Part shown: positions 25,997 through 34,339 of the stretch, piece after piece | Position numbering within the stretch: position 1 is the first letter of the stretch | Layout: each line of letters opens with the position of its first letter | Source: Postechiella marina | Lineage (GTDB): Bacteria > Bacteroidota > Bacteroidia > Flavobacteriales > Flavobacteriaceae | Direction: 5' to 3' | DNA: 64,000 nt | Assembly (NCBI RefSeq): GCF_039538365.1 | Contig: NZ_BAABCA010000001.1 | Span: forward strand, 372,001-436,000 | Position numbers and translations under genes: made by a program | Notes under the pieces: model-generated | Seen by the model: the letters and a program-made list of their open reading frames with translations, nothing else | Told to the model about the DNA's origin: nothing | The model's database searches: none

Positions 25997-26589
25997 ATTT
26001 GTTTAAATAGTTCTTTTAATTTTAGATTAGAAAAAGTAATAAGCTCGTCAAAGAATAGGGTAAACTCATTTTCAAAATCCAAATAAAACGCTTCAAGTTC
26101 GTAAACCGCTTTGTCCATGCCCGATCTGTTTTTTGTTCTTCTATTCATACCTTCTAAAACTCTTGATATACCTTCAATAGAGGCATAGCTTAATAGCCAA
26201 TTATCGGTAATCATATAAGGCAGCATTTTTTGAATTCTTAGTGGTAAAATACTGTAATTGTTTTCTAGGGTATCGTAAAAATTATTAATGTATTCTTTTA
26301 AGGGTACATCAGAGTATTTATTCCAGTTTTTAGCTAAAAAATGATCGTATAAAATATCTACAATAACTCCAGAGTAATGTCCGTATTTTTCATGCAAACG
26401 CTTTGTACTTTTTCTAACGGTTTTATGCGCATCTGTGTAGGTATCAATGTGTCTGTGCAGTAAAATACCTATTTGAATATCGTTTTCATATTTTTTATAA
26501 TCTTTTCCTTTTATGCCATCGGCAATAAAATTGCCTATAGTTATTAGGTTATTATTGCCAGAAAGGTAAACGTGTGCTAAGTAATTCAT
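25993..26589 (-). CDS. Acyl carrier protein phosphodiesterase-like protein (DUF479)
   Basis: A 198-residue member of the AcpH/DUF479 family. Known AcpH removes the 4'-phosphopantetheine arm from acyl carrier protein. The family signature is clear: MNYLAHVYLSG at the N terminus, GNFIADGIKGKDYKKY, LHRHIDTYTDAH with the His/Asp metal ligands of an HD-like fold, and a later HYSGVIVDILYDHFLAKNW. The key His and Asp residues appear present. Its last four bases overlap the ggt start, forming a two-gene minus-strand unit, although no functional link between ACP turnover and Ggt is known to me. Confidence 0.85.
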   Translation of the reverse strand: MNYLAHVYLSGNNNLITIGNFIADGIKGKDYKKYENDIQIGILLHRHIDTYTDAHKTVRKSTKRLHEKYGHYSGVIVDILYDHFLAKNWNKYSDVPLKEYINNFYDTLENNYSILPLRIQKMLPYMITDNWLLSYASIEGISRVLEGMNRRTKNRSGMDKAVYELEAFYLDFENEFTLFFDELITFSNLKLKELFKQI

Positions 26590-26663
26590 GTTGGTAATTT
26601 ACAAATTCAAAATAAGTAAAAAGTAGTTTATTAAAATTATGTGATTAATTTATTGAATGTTAA

Positions 26664-26695
26664 TTGAAAGACAAGTGAAAAAATATGTACGTTTG
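26664..26695 (+). promoter_or_regulatory. Promoter of glmM
   Basis: TTG at 26664-26666 and TACGTTTG at 26688-26695 (consensus TAnnTTTG), 21 bases apart. Transcription would start near 26701, about 13 bases before the glmM ATG. Confidence 0.55.
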
Positions 26696-26713
26696 TAAAA
26701 AAAACACAAATTA

Positions 26714-28105
26714 ATGACACTTATTAAATCAATTTCTGGAATTAGAGGTACTATTGGCGGACAAGTAGGCGATAATTTAACACCTATTGATGCTGTAAAG
26801 TTTGCAGCAGCATATGGAGTTTGGTTAAAAAAACAACGTGATAAGGATAACCATAAAGTTGTGGTTGGTAGAGATGCTAGAATTTCTGGAAAAATGATTC
26901 AAAATCTAGTTATGAATACTTTAGTAGGATTAGGTATAGATGTTATCGATTTAGGTTTGTCTACAACACCAACGGTAGAGATTGCTGTGCCAATGGAACA
27001 GGCAGATGGAGGTATTATTTTAACAGCAAGCCATAACCCTAAACAATGGAATGCTTTAAAATTATTGAATGCTAAAGGTGAATTTTTAGATGCTGTTGAA
27101 GGTGCTAAAATTTTAGATATTGCAGAAAGTGATAATATGAGTTTTGCTGATGTTGATAGTTTAGGAAAAATTAAAAAGAATAAAGCTTATTTTGATTTAC
27201 ATATTATAGAGGTTTTAGATTTGCCATTAGTAAGCGTTAAAGCTATAGAATCTTGTGGTTTTAAAGTGGTTGTAGATGGTGTTAACTCTACAGGAGGTAT
27301 TGCAATTCCTTTACTTTTAGAACGATTAGGTGTAGATGTTGTTAAGTTATATTGCGAGCCTAATGGCGAGTTTCCACATAACCCAGAGCCTTTAAAAGAG
27401 CATTTAACAGATTTATCTGATGCAGTAAAGAAACATAACGCAGATTTTGGTATTGTTGTAGATCCAGATGTAGACCGTTTAGCATTTATGGACGAAAACG
27501 GAGACATGTTTGGAGAAGAGTACACTTTGGTGGCTTGTGCAGATTATGTTTTAAGTAAAAACCCAGGCAGAAATACGGTGAGTAATATGAGTTCTACAAG
27601 AGCTTTAAGAGATGTTACAGAAAAGCATGGAGGTACTTACGAAGCTAGTGCGGTGGGAGAGGTTAACGTTGTTAATTTAATGAAAAAGAATAATGTTGCT
27701 ATTGGAGGCGAAGGTAATGGAGGTATTATTTATCCAGATTCTCACTACGGTAGAGACGCCTTAGTTGGTGTTGCCTTATTTTTAAGCTTATTGGCAGACA
27801 AAAAAATGAGCGTTAGTGCTTTGCGTAAAACATATCCTAATTACTTTATGAGTAAAAAGAAAATTCAATTAACACCAGAATTGGATGTAGATGGAATTTT
27901 AAAGACCATGGAAACGCGTTACCAAAACGAGCAATTAACAACTATTGATGGTGTTAAAATAGATTTTTCTGAAAGTTGGGTGCACTTACGTAAAAGTAAC
28001 ACAGAGCCAATTATTAGAATTTATACAGAAGCTAAATCGCAAGAAGAAGCAGATAGTTTAGCAGATAAATTTATTGAAGAAATAGATGCTATTGCTAAAG
28101 CATAA
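26714..28105 (+). CDS. glmM: Phosphoglucosamine mutase
   Basis: Converts glucosamine-6-phosphate to glucosamine-1-phosphate for UDP-GlcNAc, peptidoglycan and lipid A; cytoplasmic. The 463 residues have the four-domain alpha-phosphohexomutase plan. The N-terminal SISGIRGTIGG holds the sugar-ring-side loop, and VVGRDARISGKM follows. The active serine loop is ILTASHNPKQWNALKL, the metal loop VDPDVDRLAF, the substrate loop GGEGNGGIIYP, and the phosphate-binding C-terminal segment VHLRKSNTEPIIRIYTEA. All catalytic residues are present. Phosphomannomutase is the main alternative; GlmM is favoured because it is essential and this is a typical Bacteroidota GlmM length. It is a single-gene unit with its own promoter and terminator. 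Confidence 0.88.
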   Translation: MTLIKSISGIRGTIGGQVGDNLTPIDAVKFAAAYGVWLKKQRDKDNHKVVVGRDARISGKMIQNLVMNTLVGLGIDVIDLGLSTTPTVEIAVPMEQADGGIILTASHNPKQWNALKLLNAKGEFLDAVEGAKILDIAESDNMSFADVDSLGKIKKNKAYFDLHIIEVLDLPLVSVKAIESCGFKVVVDGVNSTGGIAIPLLLERLGVDVVKLYCEPNGEFPHNPEPLKEHLTDLSDAVKKHNADFGIVVDPDVDRLAFMDENGDMFGEEYTLVACADYVLSKNPGRNTVSNMSSTRALRDVTEKHGGTYEASAVGEVNVVNLMKKNNVAIGGEGNGGIIYPDSHYGRDALVGVALFLSLLADKKMSVSALRKTYPNYFMSKKKIQLTPELDVDGILKTMETRYQNEQLTTIDGVKIDFSESWVHLRKSNTEPIIRIYTEAKSQEEADSLADKFIEEIDAIAKA

Positions 28106-28135
28106 AAGCAATTTATTAATTTATAAACAGTATTA

Positions 28136-28163
28136 AAAGCGCAATATATTTGCGCTTTTTTTT
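28136..28163 (+). terminator. Terminator of glmM
   Basis: AAAGCGCAA (28136-28144) pairs with TTGCGCTTT (28150-28158), followed by T to 28163. The 180 bases from there to the sulfatase start are A/T-rich and show nothing else that I recognise. Confidence 0.88.
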
Positions 28164-28343
28164 GTTTTAATATTAAATGGAATCTTGAATATGTTAGATT
28201 ATTTAATAATAAAAAGAAGTTTTAATACCTGTTAAAATTAACAATGTAATTAAAGGTCAAATATGTGTAACTAATGGTCATTTAAATGGGTAAATACTTT
28301 AAAATCATTAGTTTTATTGAAACTAAATATTTTTATATAGATT

Positions 28344-29876
28344 ATGAATTTTAAAACTAACTCACCAATTACCTTATTACTATTGCTAATTTTTGTGGTG
28401 TCTTGTCAGTCGAAAAAAGAGACTAAAAAAGATATGGCAGTTTTAGAAGAGCAAAAACCAAACATTGTTTTAATTATAGCAGACGATGTAAGTTGGAATG
28501 ATATTGGAGCTTATGGACACCCAAATATAAAAACACCAAATCTAGATAAATTGGCTAAAGACGGTATGCGTTTTAATGAAGCTTTTTTAACAACAAGCTC
28601 TTGTAGCCCAAGTAGAACAAGTATTATTTCTGGATTGTACCCGCACAATACAGATGCCGAGCAATTATCTTGGCCTTTACCAGAAGGTAAAAATACCTTT
28701 GTACAACAATTAAAAGATGCTGGTTATTGGACAGGTTTAGCAGGTAAATATCATATGGGAGACCCTGTAAGAGATGATTTTGATGCCTTATTAGAAATGC
28801 AATGGAAAGATGCGCCAATTGGTTTAGATAGACGTTTGGTAGGTGATGGTAGTGGTTGCGACGAGTGGTTGTCTTTATTGCAAAACAGACCAAAAGGAAA
28901 ACCTTTTTTTACATGGTTAGCTTCGTTTGATGCGCATAGACCTTTTTACGAAGGAATATCAGACGATCCTTATGGACCAGAAGACGTTGTTATTCCGCCA
29001 TATATGCCACAAACTGATGCTACTAAAAAAGATTTTGCATTGTATTACGACGAAATATCTAGAATGGATAATTATATTGGTAAAGTTATAGCAGAGCTAG
29101 ATGCACAAGGTGTAACAGATAATACCTTAATTTTATTTATTTCTGATAACGGGAGAGCTTTTCCAAGAGATAAAACAACACTTTACGACGGAGGAATTAA
29201 AACACCTTGGATTGTTAAATGGCCAGCTAGAATTAAAGCAGGAAGTATAAATAACAACTTAGTAAGTTCTGCAGATATAGCATCAACATTTATGAGCGTT
29301 GCTGGGTTAAAACCATTGCCAGAGTTTGATGGAAAAGACATATCTCCTTTATTATTTGGTGGTAATACAGAGGTGCACAACGAGATTTATGCCGAAGATC
29401 ATTTTCACGATTTCGAAGATTATACTAGAGCGGTGAGAACTCAAAAATATAAGTACATAAAAAATTATTATTCTGATTTGCCAAATACACCTTCTGCAGA
29501 TGTTTTAAGAGATAGAACATGGAAAAGTATGGTTGAAGAGCATAAAAAAGGAACGCTTAATGAGGCGCAGTCACGTTGTTTTGAAATACCTAGATCTGAA
29601 GATGAACTTTACGATATTATTGCAGATCCTAATGAGTTAAATAATTTGGCTCAAAACAGCGATTATGCCAATGTTTTAAAAGATATGAAGTCTAGATTAG
29701 AAAGTATAAGAACAAAAACTAAAGATTATTTGCCAACAGAGCGTACACCAGACGATTTCTTTAGAGAAACAGGTTTGCCAACAAAATACCGTATTCGTCC
29801 TAGACCTTCAAAAGAAGTTTATATGAAGGCAAGAAAAGAAGGAAGAGTATTAATGAATCCAGATTTTAAAGAATAG
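28344..29876 (+). CDS. Sulfatase lipoprotein (formylglycine type, heparan N-sulfatase-like)
   Basis: Hydrolyses sulfate esters or sulfamates, probably of a marine polysaccharide or glycosaminoglycan-like substrate. The signal ends LLLLIFVVSC, a lipobox with Cys21, so the enzyme is probably anchored in the outer or inner membrane. The catalytic cysteine to be converted to formylglycine is Cys87 in SSCSPSRTS (C-x-P-S-R). Metal-binding residues are visible at IVLIIADDVSWNDIGAYGH and later in FISDNGR. Other landmarks are GKYHMGD and the C-terminal ELYDIIADPNELNNLA typical of SGSH-like and related bacterial sulfatases. 510 residues is normal. It is alone: no glycoside hydrolase, SusC/D or maturase gene is adjacent, so the substrate is unknown. 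Confidence 0.9.
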   Translation: MNFKTNSPITLLLLLIFVVSCQSKKETKKDMAVLEEQKPNIVLIIADDVSWNDIGAYGHPNIKTPNLDKLAKDGMRFNEAFLTTSSCSPSRTSIISGLYPHNTDAEQLSWPLPEGKNTFVQQLKDAGYWTGLAGKYHMGDPVRDDFDALLEMQWKDAPIGLDRRLVGDGSGCDEWLSLLQNRPKGKPFFTWLASFDAHRPFYEGISDDPYGPEDVVIPPYMPQTDATKKDFALYYDEISRMDNYIGKVIAELDAQGVTDNTLILFISDNGRAFPRDKTTLYDGGIKTPWIVKWPARIKAGSINNNLVSSADIASTFMSVAGLKPLPEFDGKDISPLLFGGNTEVHNEIYAEDHFHDFEDYTRAVRTQKYKYIKNYYSDLPNTPSADVLRDRTWKSMVEEHKKGTLNEAQSRCFEIPRSEDELYDIIADPNELNNLAQNSDYANVLKDMKSRLESIRTKTKDYLPTERTPDDFFRETGLPTKYRIRPRPSKEVYMKARKEGRVLMNPDFKE

Positions 29877-29887
29877 TATAAAATTAC

Positions 29888-29918
29888 AAAAAGCATTAAT
29901 CTTAGATTAATGCTTTTT
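29888..29918. terminator. Bidirectional terminator overlapping a stop codon
   Basis: AAAAAGCATTAATC (29888-29901) and GATTAATGCTTTTT (29905-29918) form a perfect 14-base stem. It ends the sulfatase transcript, and its right arm contains the last codons and stop of the convergent acyltransferase gene. Confidence 0.88.
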
Positions 29919-30785
29919 GTCTTTATGTTTCCAACGTTTATGGGTCCAAAAGTAATATTCGGGAGCTTCATAAATTTGTTTTTCAACTTCACGCAAAAAC
30001 ATGTCTGTTAATTTATAATCTTTATGTTCTTGAGGTGTTTCGCTTAACATCATTATTTCAGCTTCATAATATCCTCTTTTAACTTTTGTTATTTTTAAAT
30101 AAGCTATAACTAAATCTAGTTTTTTAGCCAAACGTTCTGCACCTGTAAAGCAAGGCACTTCAATACCCATAAACTCTCCCCAATATACATCTTTAGATAT
30201 TTTAGGAGATTGGTCGCTTAAAAAAGCTGTAATGCTCTTTTTTCCAGAAGCTTCGCTCTTTTTTATAGTTAAAATGGTTTGTTTCGTGCTAATTAGTCTA
30301 GTGTTAAATTTAGAGCGTATATCTCTTACTAATTTGTCGAAATATTTATTAGCTAGACGTTTATAAACCGCAAAACCAGCTAAATTAGTGTGGTTTTGTA
30401 ACTCCAAAGACCATTCCCAACTAGCATAATGCCCATACATTAAAAGTACGCTTTTGTTTAAACCTTCTAGGCGTTTAGCTTCTTCAGGGTTTTTTAATTT
30501 AAACCTTTTAGAAAGCGATTTTCTAGAAATAGTTAAGGTTTTTGCCATTTCTAAAAACATATCGCAAAGGTGGTGATAAAACTTTTTTCTTATAATATAA
30601 ATTTCTTTATCAGTTTTATCAGGAAAAGCTAGCTTTAAATTATTAGTAACCACTTTTTTTCTGTACCCAATTATTTTATAAAGTAATATGTATAAACCAT
30701 CAGATACTAAATAAAGTAATCTAAAAGGAAGAATAGATATAAGCCATAAAAACGGATAAACTAAAATATAAACTAGAAATTGCAT
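29907..30785 (-). CDS. Lipid A/lysophospholipid acyltransferase (LpxL/HtrB-like)
   Basis: A 292-residue inner-membrane acyltransferase that likely adds a secondary acyl chain to lipid A or acylates another lipid. It starts with a hydrophobic helix (about 3-30, LVYILVYPFLWLISILPFRLLY). The active site HYASWEW has His and Glu in the H-x4-(D/E) spacing of this family, and later segments such as SDQSPKISKDVYWGEF and FTGAERLAKKLDL are typical LpxL/HtrB features. The C terminus is basic (THKRWKHKDKKH). The stop codon lies inside a bidirectional terminator stem. A candidate promoter is shared with the divergent rhomboid gene. Confidence 0.85.
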   Translation of the reverse strand: MQFLVYILVYPFLWLISILPFRLLYLVSDGLYILLYKIIGYRKKVVTNNLKLAFPDKTDKEIYIIRKKFYHHLCDMFLEMAKTLTISRKSLSKRFKLKNPEEAKRLEGLNKSVLLMYGHYASWEWSLELQNHTNLAGFAVYKRLANKYFDKLVRDIRSKFNTRLISTKQTILTIKKSEASGKKSITAFLSDQSPKISKDVYWGEFMGIEVPCFTGAERLAKKLDLVIAYLKITKVKRGYYEAEIMMLSETPQEHKDYKLTDMFLREVEKQIYEAPEYYFWTHKRWKHKDKKH

Positions 30786-30795
30786 TAATTAATTT

Positions 30796-30817
30796 TAGAT
30801 TTGTAAACGCAAAGATA
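30796..30817. promoter_or_regulatory. Overlapping divergent promoter elements
   Basis: The 62-base gap holds TAGATTTG on the plus strand (30796-30803) and TATCTTTG on the minus strand (30817-30810). Both match TAnnTTTG and lie seven bases apart, pointing toward the rhomboid gene and the acyltransferase gene respectively. The -33 regions are not clear. Confidence 0.35.
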
Positions 30818-30847
30818 TATTAATTTCATTTTAAACGTTTATACTAA

Positions 30848-31498
30848 ATGGGCAAATTAGATTTAATCACAATTGTAATAATAGCTGCCAATGTTATTAT
30901 TTCTTATAAAGGCTTTGGCGATTTTAATTTTTTCGAAAAATATAAATTTCAAGTTGGAGCTATACAGCGAGGTGAAAAAATGAGGCTATTTAGTGCTGGC
31001 TTTTTGCATGCCGATAACCAGCATTTGTTTTTTAACATGGTATCGCTATACTTTTTTGCAGATGTTGTAATTAGACTTTTAAACCCGCTTCAATTTATAA
31101 TTATTTATATTGGTAGTTTATTGCTGGGTAACTTGTTATCGTTTTATTTTCATAAAAACGAATATCATTACAGTGCTGTAGGAGCAAGTGGAGCGGTAAG
31201 TGGTATTATTTATTCTGCTATTTTGCTACAACCAGGCATGAATTTGTATATGTTTTTTATTCCAATTCCAATTCCTGCATATCTTTTTGGAATTGGCTAT
31301 TTACTATATTCTATTTATGGTATGAAAAATAGAGTAGGTAATATAGGGCACGATGCTCATTTTGGTGGAGCTATTGGCGGTTATTTAATAACGTTGCTTT
31401 TAGCACCTTATTTGTTTCAAACAAATATGTTAATGATTGGTTTACTAGCTTTACCAATTGTTTTGTTGTTTGGTATGAAAAAGGCAGGGAAAATTTAG
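30848..31498 (+). CDS. Rhomboid family intramembrane serine protease
   Basis: A 216-residue polytopic membrane protein of the rhomboid family. It has about six membrane segments: about 5-20, 52-72, 78-96, 105-128, 133-152 and 165-190. The catalytic Ser is in GASGAVSG (Ser114), the partner His in HDAHFGGAIGG (His171). The first conserved segment HLFFNMVSLY carries the oxyanion His and Asn. The protein cleaves substrates within or near the membrane; its targets are unknown. No extra cytoplasmic domain is present. It is divergent from the acyltransferase gene and followed by 186 bases holding two inverted repeats before lon. Confidence 0.9.
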   Translation: MGKLDLITIVIIAANVIISYKGFGDFNFFEKYKFQVGAIQRGEKMRLFSAGFLHADNQHLFFNMVSLYFFADVVIRLLNPLQFIIIYIGSLLLGNLLSFYFHKNEYHYSAVGASGAVSGIIYSAILLQPGMNLYMFFIPIPIPAYLFGIGYLLYSIYGMKNRVGNIGHDAHFGGAIGGYLITLLLAPYLFQTNMLMIGLLALPIVLLFGMKKAGKI

Positions 31499-31542
31499 GC
31501 ACCATTTCGGTTTTAATATATTTTCTGTAAAATTTTAATGTG

Positions 31543-31571
31543 GCATAACTATTGAAATTATAGTTATATGC
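31543..31571. repeat. Inverted repeat upstream of lon
   Basis: ATAACTAT (31545-31552) and ATAGTTAT (31560-31567) form an 8-base palindrome with a 7-base loop, flanked by GC/GC. It may be the rhomboid terminator or an operator; no T-run follows. Confidence 0.45.
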
Positions 31572-31648
31572 TAGACCTTGGTTTACATGTTTTATGATGT
31601 TTATCAGTGGTTTAGTAAATATTTTAATTTATTATAAATAATGGATTG

Positions 31649-31668
31649 TTCTGTTTTTAATGACAGAA
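31649..31668. repeat. Short inverted repeat directly before lon
   Basis: TTCTGT (31649-31654) and ACAGAA (31663-31668) with an 8-base spacer, 17 bases before the lon ATG. It could be a regulator-binding site or an mRNA hairpin. It does not match the CIRCE heat-shock element. Confidence 0.35.
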
Positions 31669-31684
31669 TGACTTAAAGAGATAT

Positions 31685-34135
31685 ATGAAAAAATCTAAAT
31701 TTACTACCCTTGACAGTTTGTCATTACAGGAATTTGATGAAAACTCAGAATTAATTCCTTTAATGACGCCAGAGGATGAAGAAGAAATAAATAATGAAGC
31801 ATTGCCAGAAACCTTGCCAATACTTTCGTTGAGGAATACGGTATTATTTCCTGGTGTTGTAATTCCTATTACAGCAGGGCGAGATAAATCTATAAAATTA
31901 ATTAACGATGCTAATAAAGGGAGCAAAGTAATTGGTGTTGTTGCGCAAAAAGACGAATCTGTAGAAGACCCAACAGCAAAAGATATTCACGAAACAGGAA
32001 CTGTAGCAAGAATATTACGTGTTTTAAAAATGCCAGATGGTAATGTAACCGTAATAATTCAAGGAAAAAAACGCTTTAAAGTAGCCGAGGTTATTACCGA
32101 AGAGCCATACATGAATGCTACGGTAAGAGATATGCCAGAGGCAAAGCCAGCGATAAAAAATAAAGAGTTTGGTGCTATAATAGAATCTATAAAAGATTTA
32201 GCTTTAGAGATTATTAAGGAAAGTCCAAACATTCCTAGCGAGGCTTCATTTGCTATTAAAAATATAGAAAGCAATTCATTTTTAATCAATTTTGTGTCAT
32301 CTAACATGAACCTTTCTGTTGGAGAAAAACAAAAACTTTTAGAAAATAACGATTTAAAAAGTCGAGCTTTAGCTACGCTAAAGTATATGAATGTTGAGTT
32401 TCAGAAATTAGAACTTAAAAACGACATACAGTCGAGAGTTCAAATGGATATGAGCCAACAACAACGTGAGTATTTCTTGCATCAACAAATGAAAACCATC
32501 CAAGAAGAATTGGGAGGTGTAAGTCATGATCAAGAAATAGAAGAAATGAAGGCTCGTGCGCTAGAAAAAAAGTGGGACGAAAAAGTTGCTAAGCATTTTG
32601 ATAAAGAGATAGCTAAAATGCAACGAATGAATCCGCAAGTTGCAGAGTATTCTATACAACGTAATTACTTAGATTTATTTTTAGATTTACCATGGAATGA
32701 GTTTAGCAAAGATAAATTCGATTTAAAACGTGCTATGAAAATTCTAGATCGAGATCATTTTGGTTTAGAAGATGTTAAAAAACGTATTATAGAGTATTTA
32801 GCAGTTTTAAAATTGCGTAACGATATGAAATCGCCAATTCTTTGTCTTTATGGTCCTCCTGGTGTTGGTAAAACATCTTTAGGTAGGTCTATTGCAGAGG
32901 CATTAGGTAGAGAGTATGTGCGTGTATCTTTAGGAGGTTTAAGAGACGAAGCCGAAATTAGAGGGCATAGAAAAACTTACATTGGCGCTATGCCAGGGCG
33001 TATTATTCAAAGTCTTAAAAAAGCGGGTACATCTAATCCTGTTTTTGTTTTAGATGAGATTGATAAACTTTCTAATTCGCATCAAGGCGACCCGTCTTCT
33101 GCTTTGTTAGAAGTTTTAGACCCTGAGCAAAATAGTGAGTTTCACGATAACTTTTTAGAAATGGGTTACGATCTATCTAAAGTTATGTTTATAGCAACAT
33201 CTAATAGTTTAAATACCATTCAGCCAGCATTGTTAGATAGAATGGAAATTATAAACGTTACGGGGTATACTATTGAAGAAAAAGTAGAAATAGGAAAGCG
33301 TCACTTATTGCCTAAGCAAGTAAAAGAGCATGGTTTAACAGACGAGCATATAAAAATAGCAAAACCACAGCTAGAAAAAATTGTTGAAGGTTATACTAGA
33401 GAGTCTGGAGTACGTGGTTTAGAAAAACAAATAGCTAAAATGGTGCGTTATGCAGCTAAAAATATAGCTATGGAAGAAGATTATAACGTTAAAATATCTA
33501 ACGACGATGTTATAGAAGTTTTAGGCGGACCAAAATTAGAACGCGATAAATACGAAAATAATAATGTTGCAGGTGTTGTAACTGGTTTAGCTTGGACGCG
33601 CGTTGGTGGCGATATTCTTTTTATAGAATCTATTTTATCTAAGGGTAAAGGAGCTTTAACCATAACAGGCAACCTTGGTAAGGTTATGAAAGAGTCGTCT
33701 ACAATTGCTATGGAGTATATTAAAGCAAATGCAGATGCTTTTGGTATAGATGCTTCGGTTTTCGATAAATATAATGTGCATATTCACGTGCCAGAAGGTG
33801 CTACACCAAAAGACGGACCTAGTGCAGGTGTAACAATGTTAACATCTTTAGTATCGTTATTTACACAGCGTAAAGTTAAAAAGAGTTTGGCTATGACAGG
33901 CGAAATTACTTTGCGAGGAAAAGTATTGCCTGTTGGCGGAATTAAAGAAAAAATTCTTGCTGCTAAACGTGCAAGAATAAAAGAAATTTTATTGTGTGAA
34001 GATAACAGACGCGATATAGAAGAAATTAAACCAGAATACTTAAAAGGTTTAACGTTTCATTATGTATCAGATATGAGTGATATTGTAGATATTGCTATTA
34101 CCAACCAAAAGGTAAAAAATGCTAAAAAATTATAG
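31685..34135 (+). CDS. lon: ATP-dependent Lon protease
   Basis: Cytoplasmic AAA+ serine protease that degrades misfolded and regulatory proteins. The 816 residues have the full order: an N-terminal substrate-binding domain (about 45-240, TLPILSLRNTVLFPGVVIPI), a linker coiled coil (about 255-330), the AAA+ domain with Walker A YGPPGVGKTSLGRSI and Walker B FVLDEIDKL, and the protease domain. The protease domain carries the catalytic Ser in KDGPSAGVTM and Lys in GGIKEKILAAKRA. The acidic N-terminal extension of about 40 residues (DEEEINNEALPE) is typical of Bacteroidota Lon. The upstream gap holds two inverted repeats. A terminator follows. Confidence 0.97.
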   Translation: MKKSKFTTLDSLSLQEFDENSELIPLMTPEDEEEINNEALPETLPILSLRNTVLFPGVVIPITAGRDKSIKLINDANKGSKVIGVVAQKDESVEDPTAKDIHETGTVARILRVLKMPDGNVTVIIQGKKRFKVAEVITEEPYMNATVRDMPEAKPAIKNKEFGAIIESIKDLALEIIKESPNIPSEASFAIKNIESNSFLINFVSSNMNLSVGEKQKLLENNDLKSRALATLKYMNVEFQKLELKNDIQSRVQMDMSQQQREYFLHQQMKTIQEELGGVSHDQEIEEMKARALEKKWDEKVAKHFDKEIAKMQRMNPQVAEYSIQRNYLDLFLDLPWNEFSKDKFDLKRAMKILDRDHFGLEDVKKRIIEYLAVLKLRNDMKSPILCLYGPPGVGKTSLGRSIAEALGREYVRVSLGGLRDEAEIRGHRKTYIGAMPGRIIQSLKKAGTSNPVFVLDEIDKLSNSHQGDPSSALLEVLDPEQNSEFHDNFLEMGYDLSKVMFIATSNSLNTIQPALLDRMEIINVTGYTIEEKVEIGKRHLLPKQVKEHGLTDEHIKIAKPQLEKIVEGYTRESGVRGLEKQIAKMVRYAAKNIAMEEDYNVKISNDDVIEVLGGPKLERDKYENNNVAGVVTGLAWTRVGGDILFIESILSKGKGALTITGNLGKVMKESSTIAMEYIKANADAFGIDASVFDKYNVHIHVPEGATPKDGPSAGVTMLTSLVSLFTQRKVKKSLAMTGEITLRGKVLPVGGIKEKILAAKRARIKEILLCEDNRRDIEEIKPEYLKGLTFHYVSDMSDIVDIAITNQKVKNAKKL

Positions 34136-34154
34136 TTCAAAATTATAAATATTT

Positions 34155-34185
34155 AAAGCCTCAGCATCTAGTTGGGGCTTTTTTT
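34155..34185 (+). terminator. Terminator of lon
   Basis: AAAGCCTCA (34155-34163) pairs with TGGGGCTTT (34173-34181) with one G-T wobble, followed by T to 34185. Confidence 0.85.
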
Positions 34186-34339
34186 ATGCGGTTAAGTGGC
34201 TTTATTACTTTTTAATTTTTAAATATTTTATAGTTGTTGTAATGTCTTACAATAAATTAATATTACAACAATTACTTAATCTATGAGTAACATTTTAATT
34301 ATTCATTAATCGTATTATGGTCGATTAATTAAAACGTAA

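Noticed and set aside
28344..29876. Sulfatase as part of a polysaccharide utilisation locus with the SusCD pair
   Set aside because: It is about 8 kb from susC, with glmM, acyltransferase, rhomboid and lon around it and terminators on both sides. Nothing links it to the locus.
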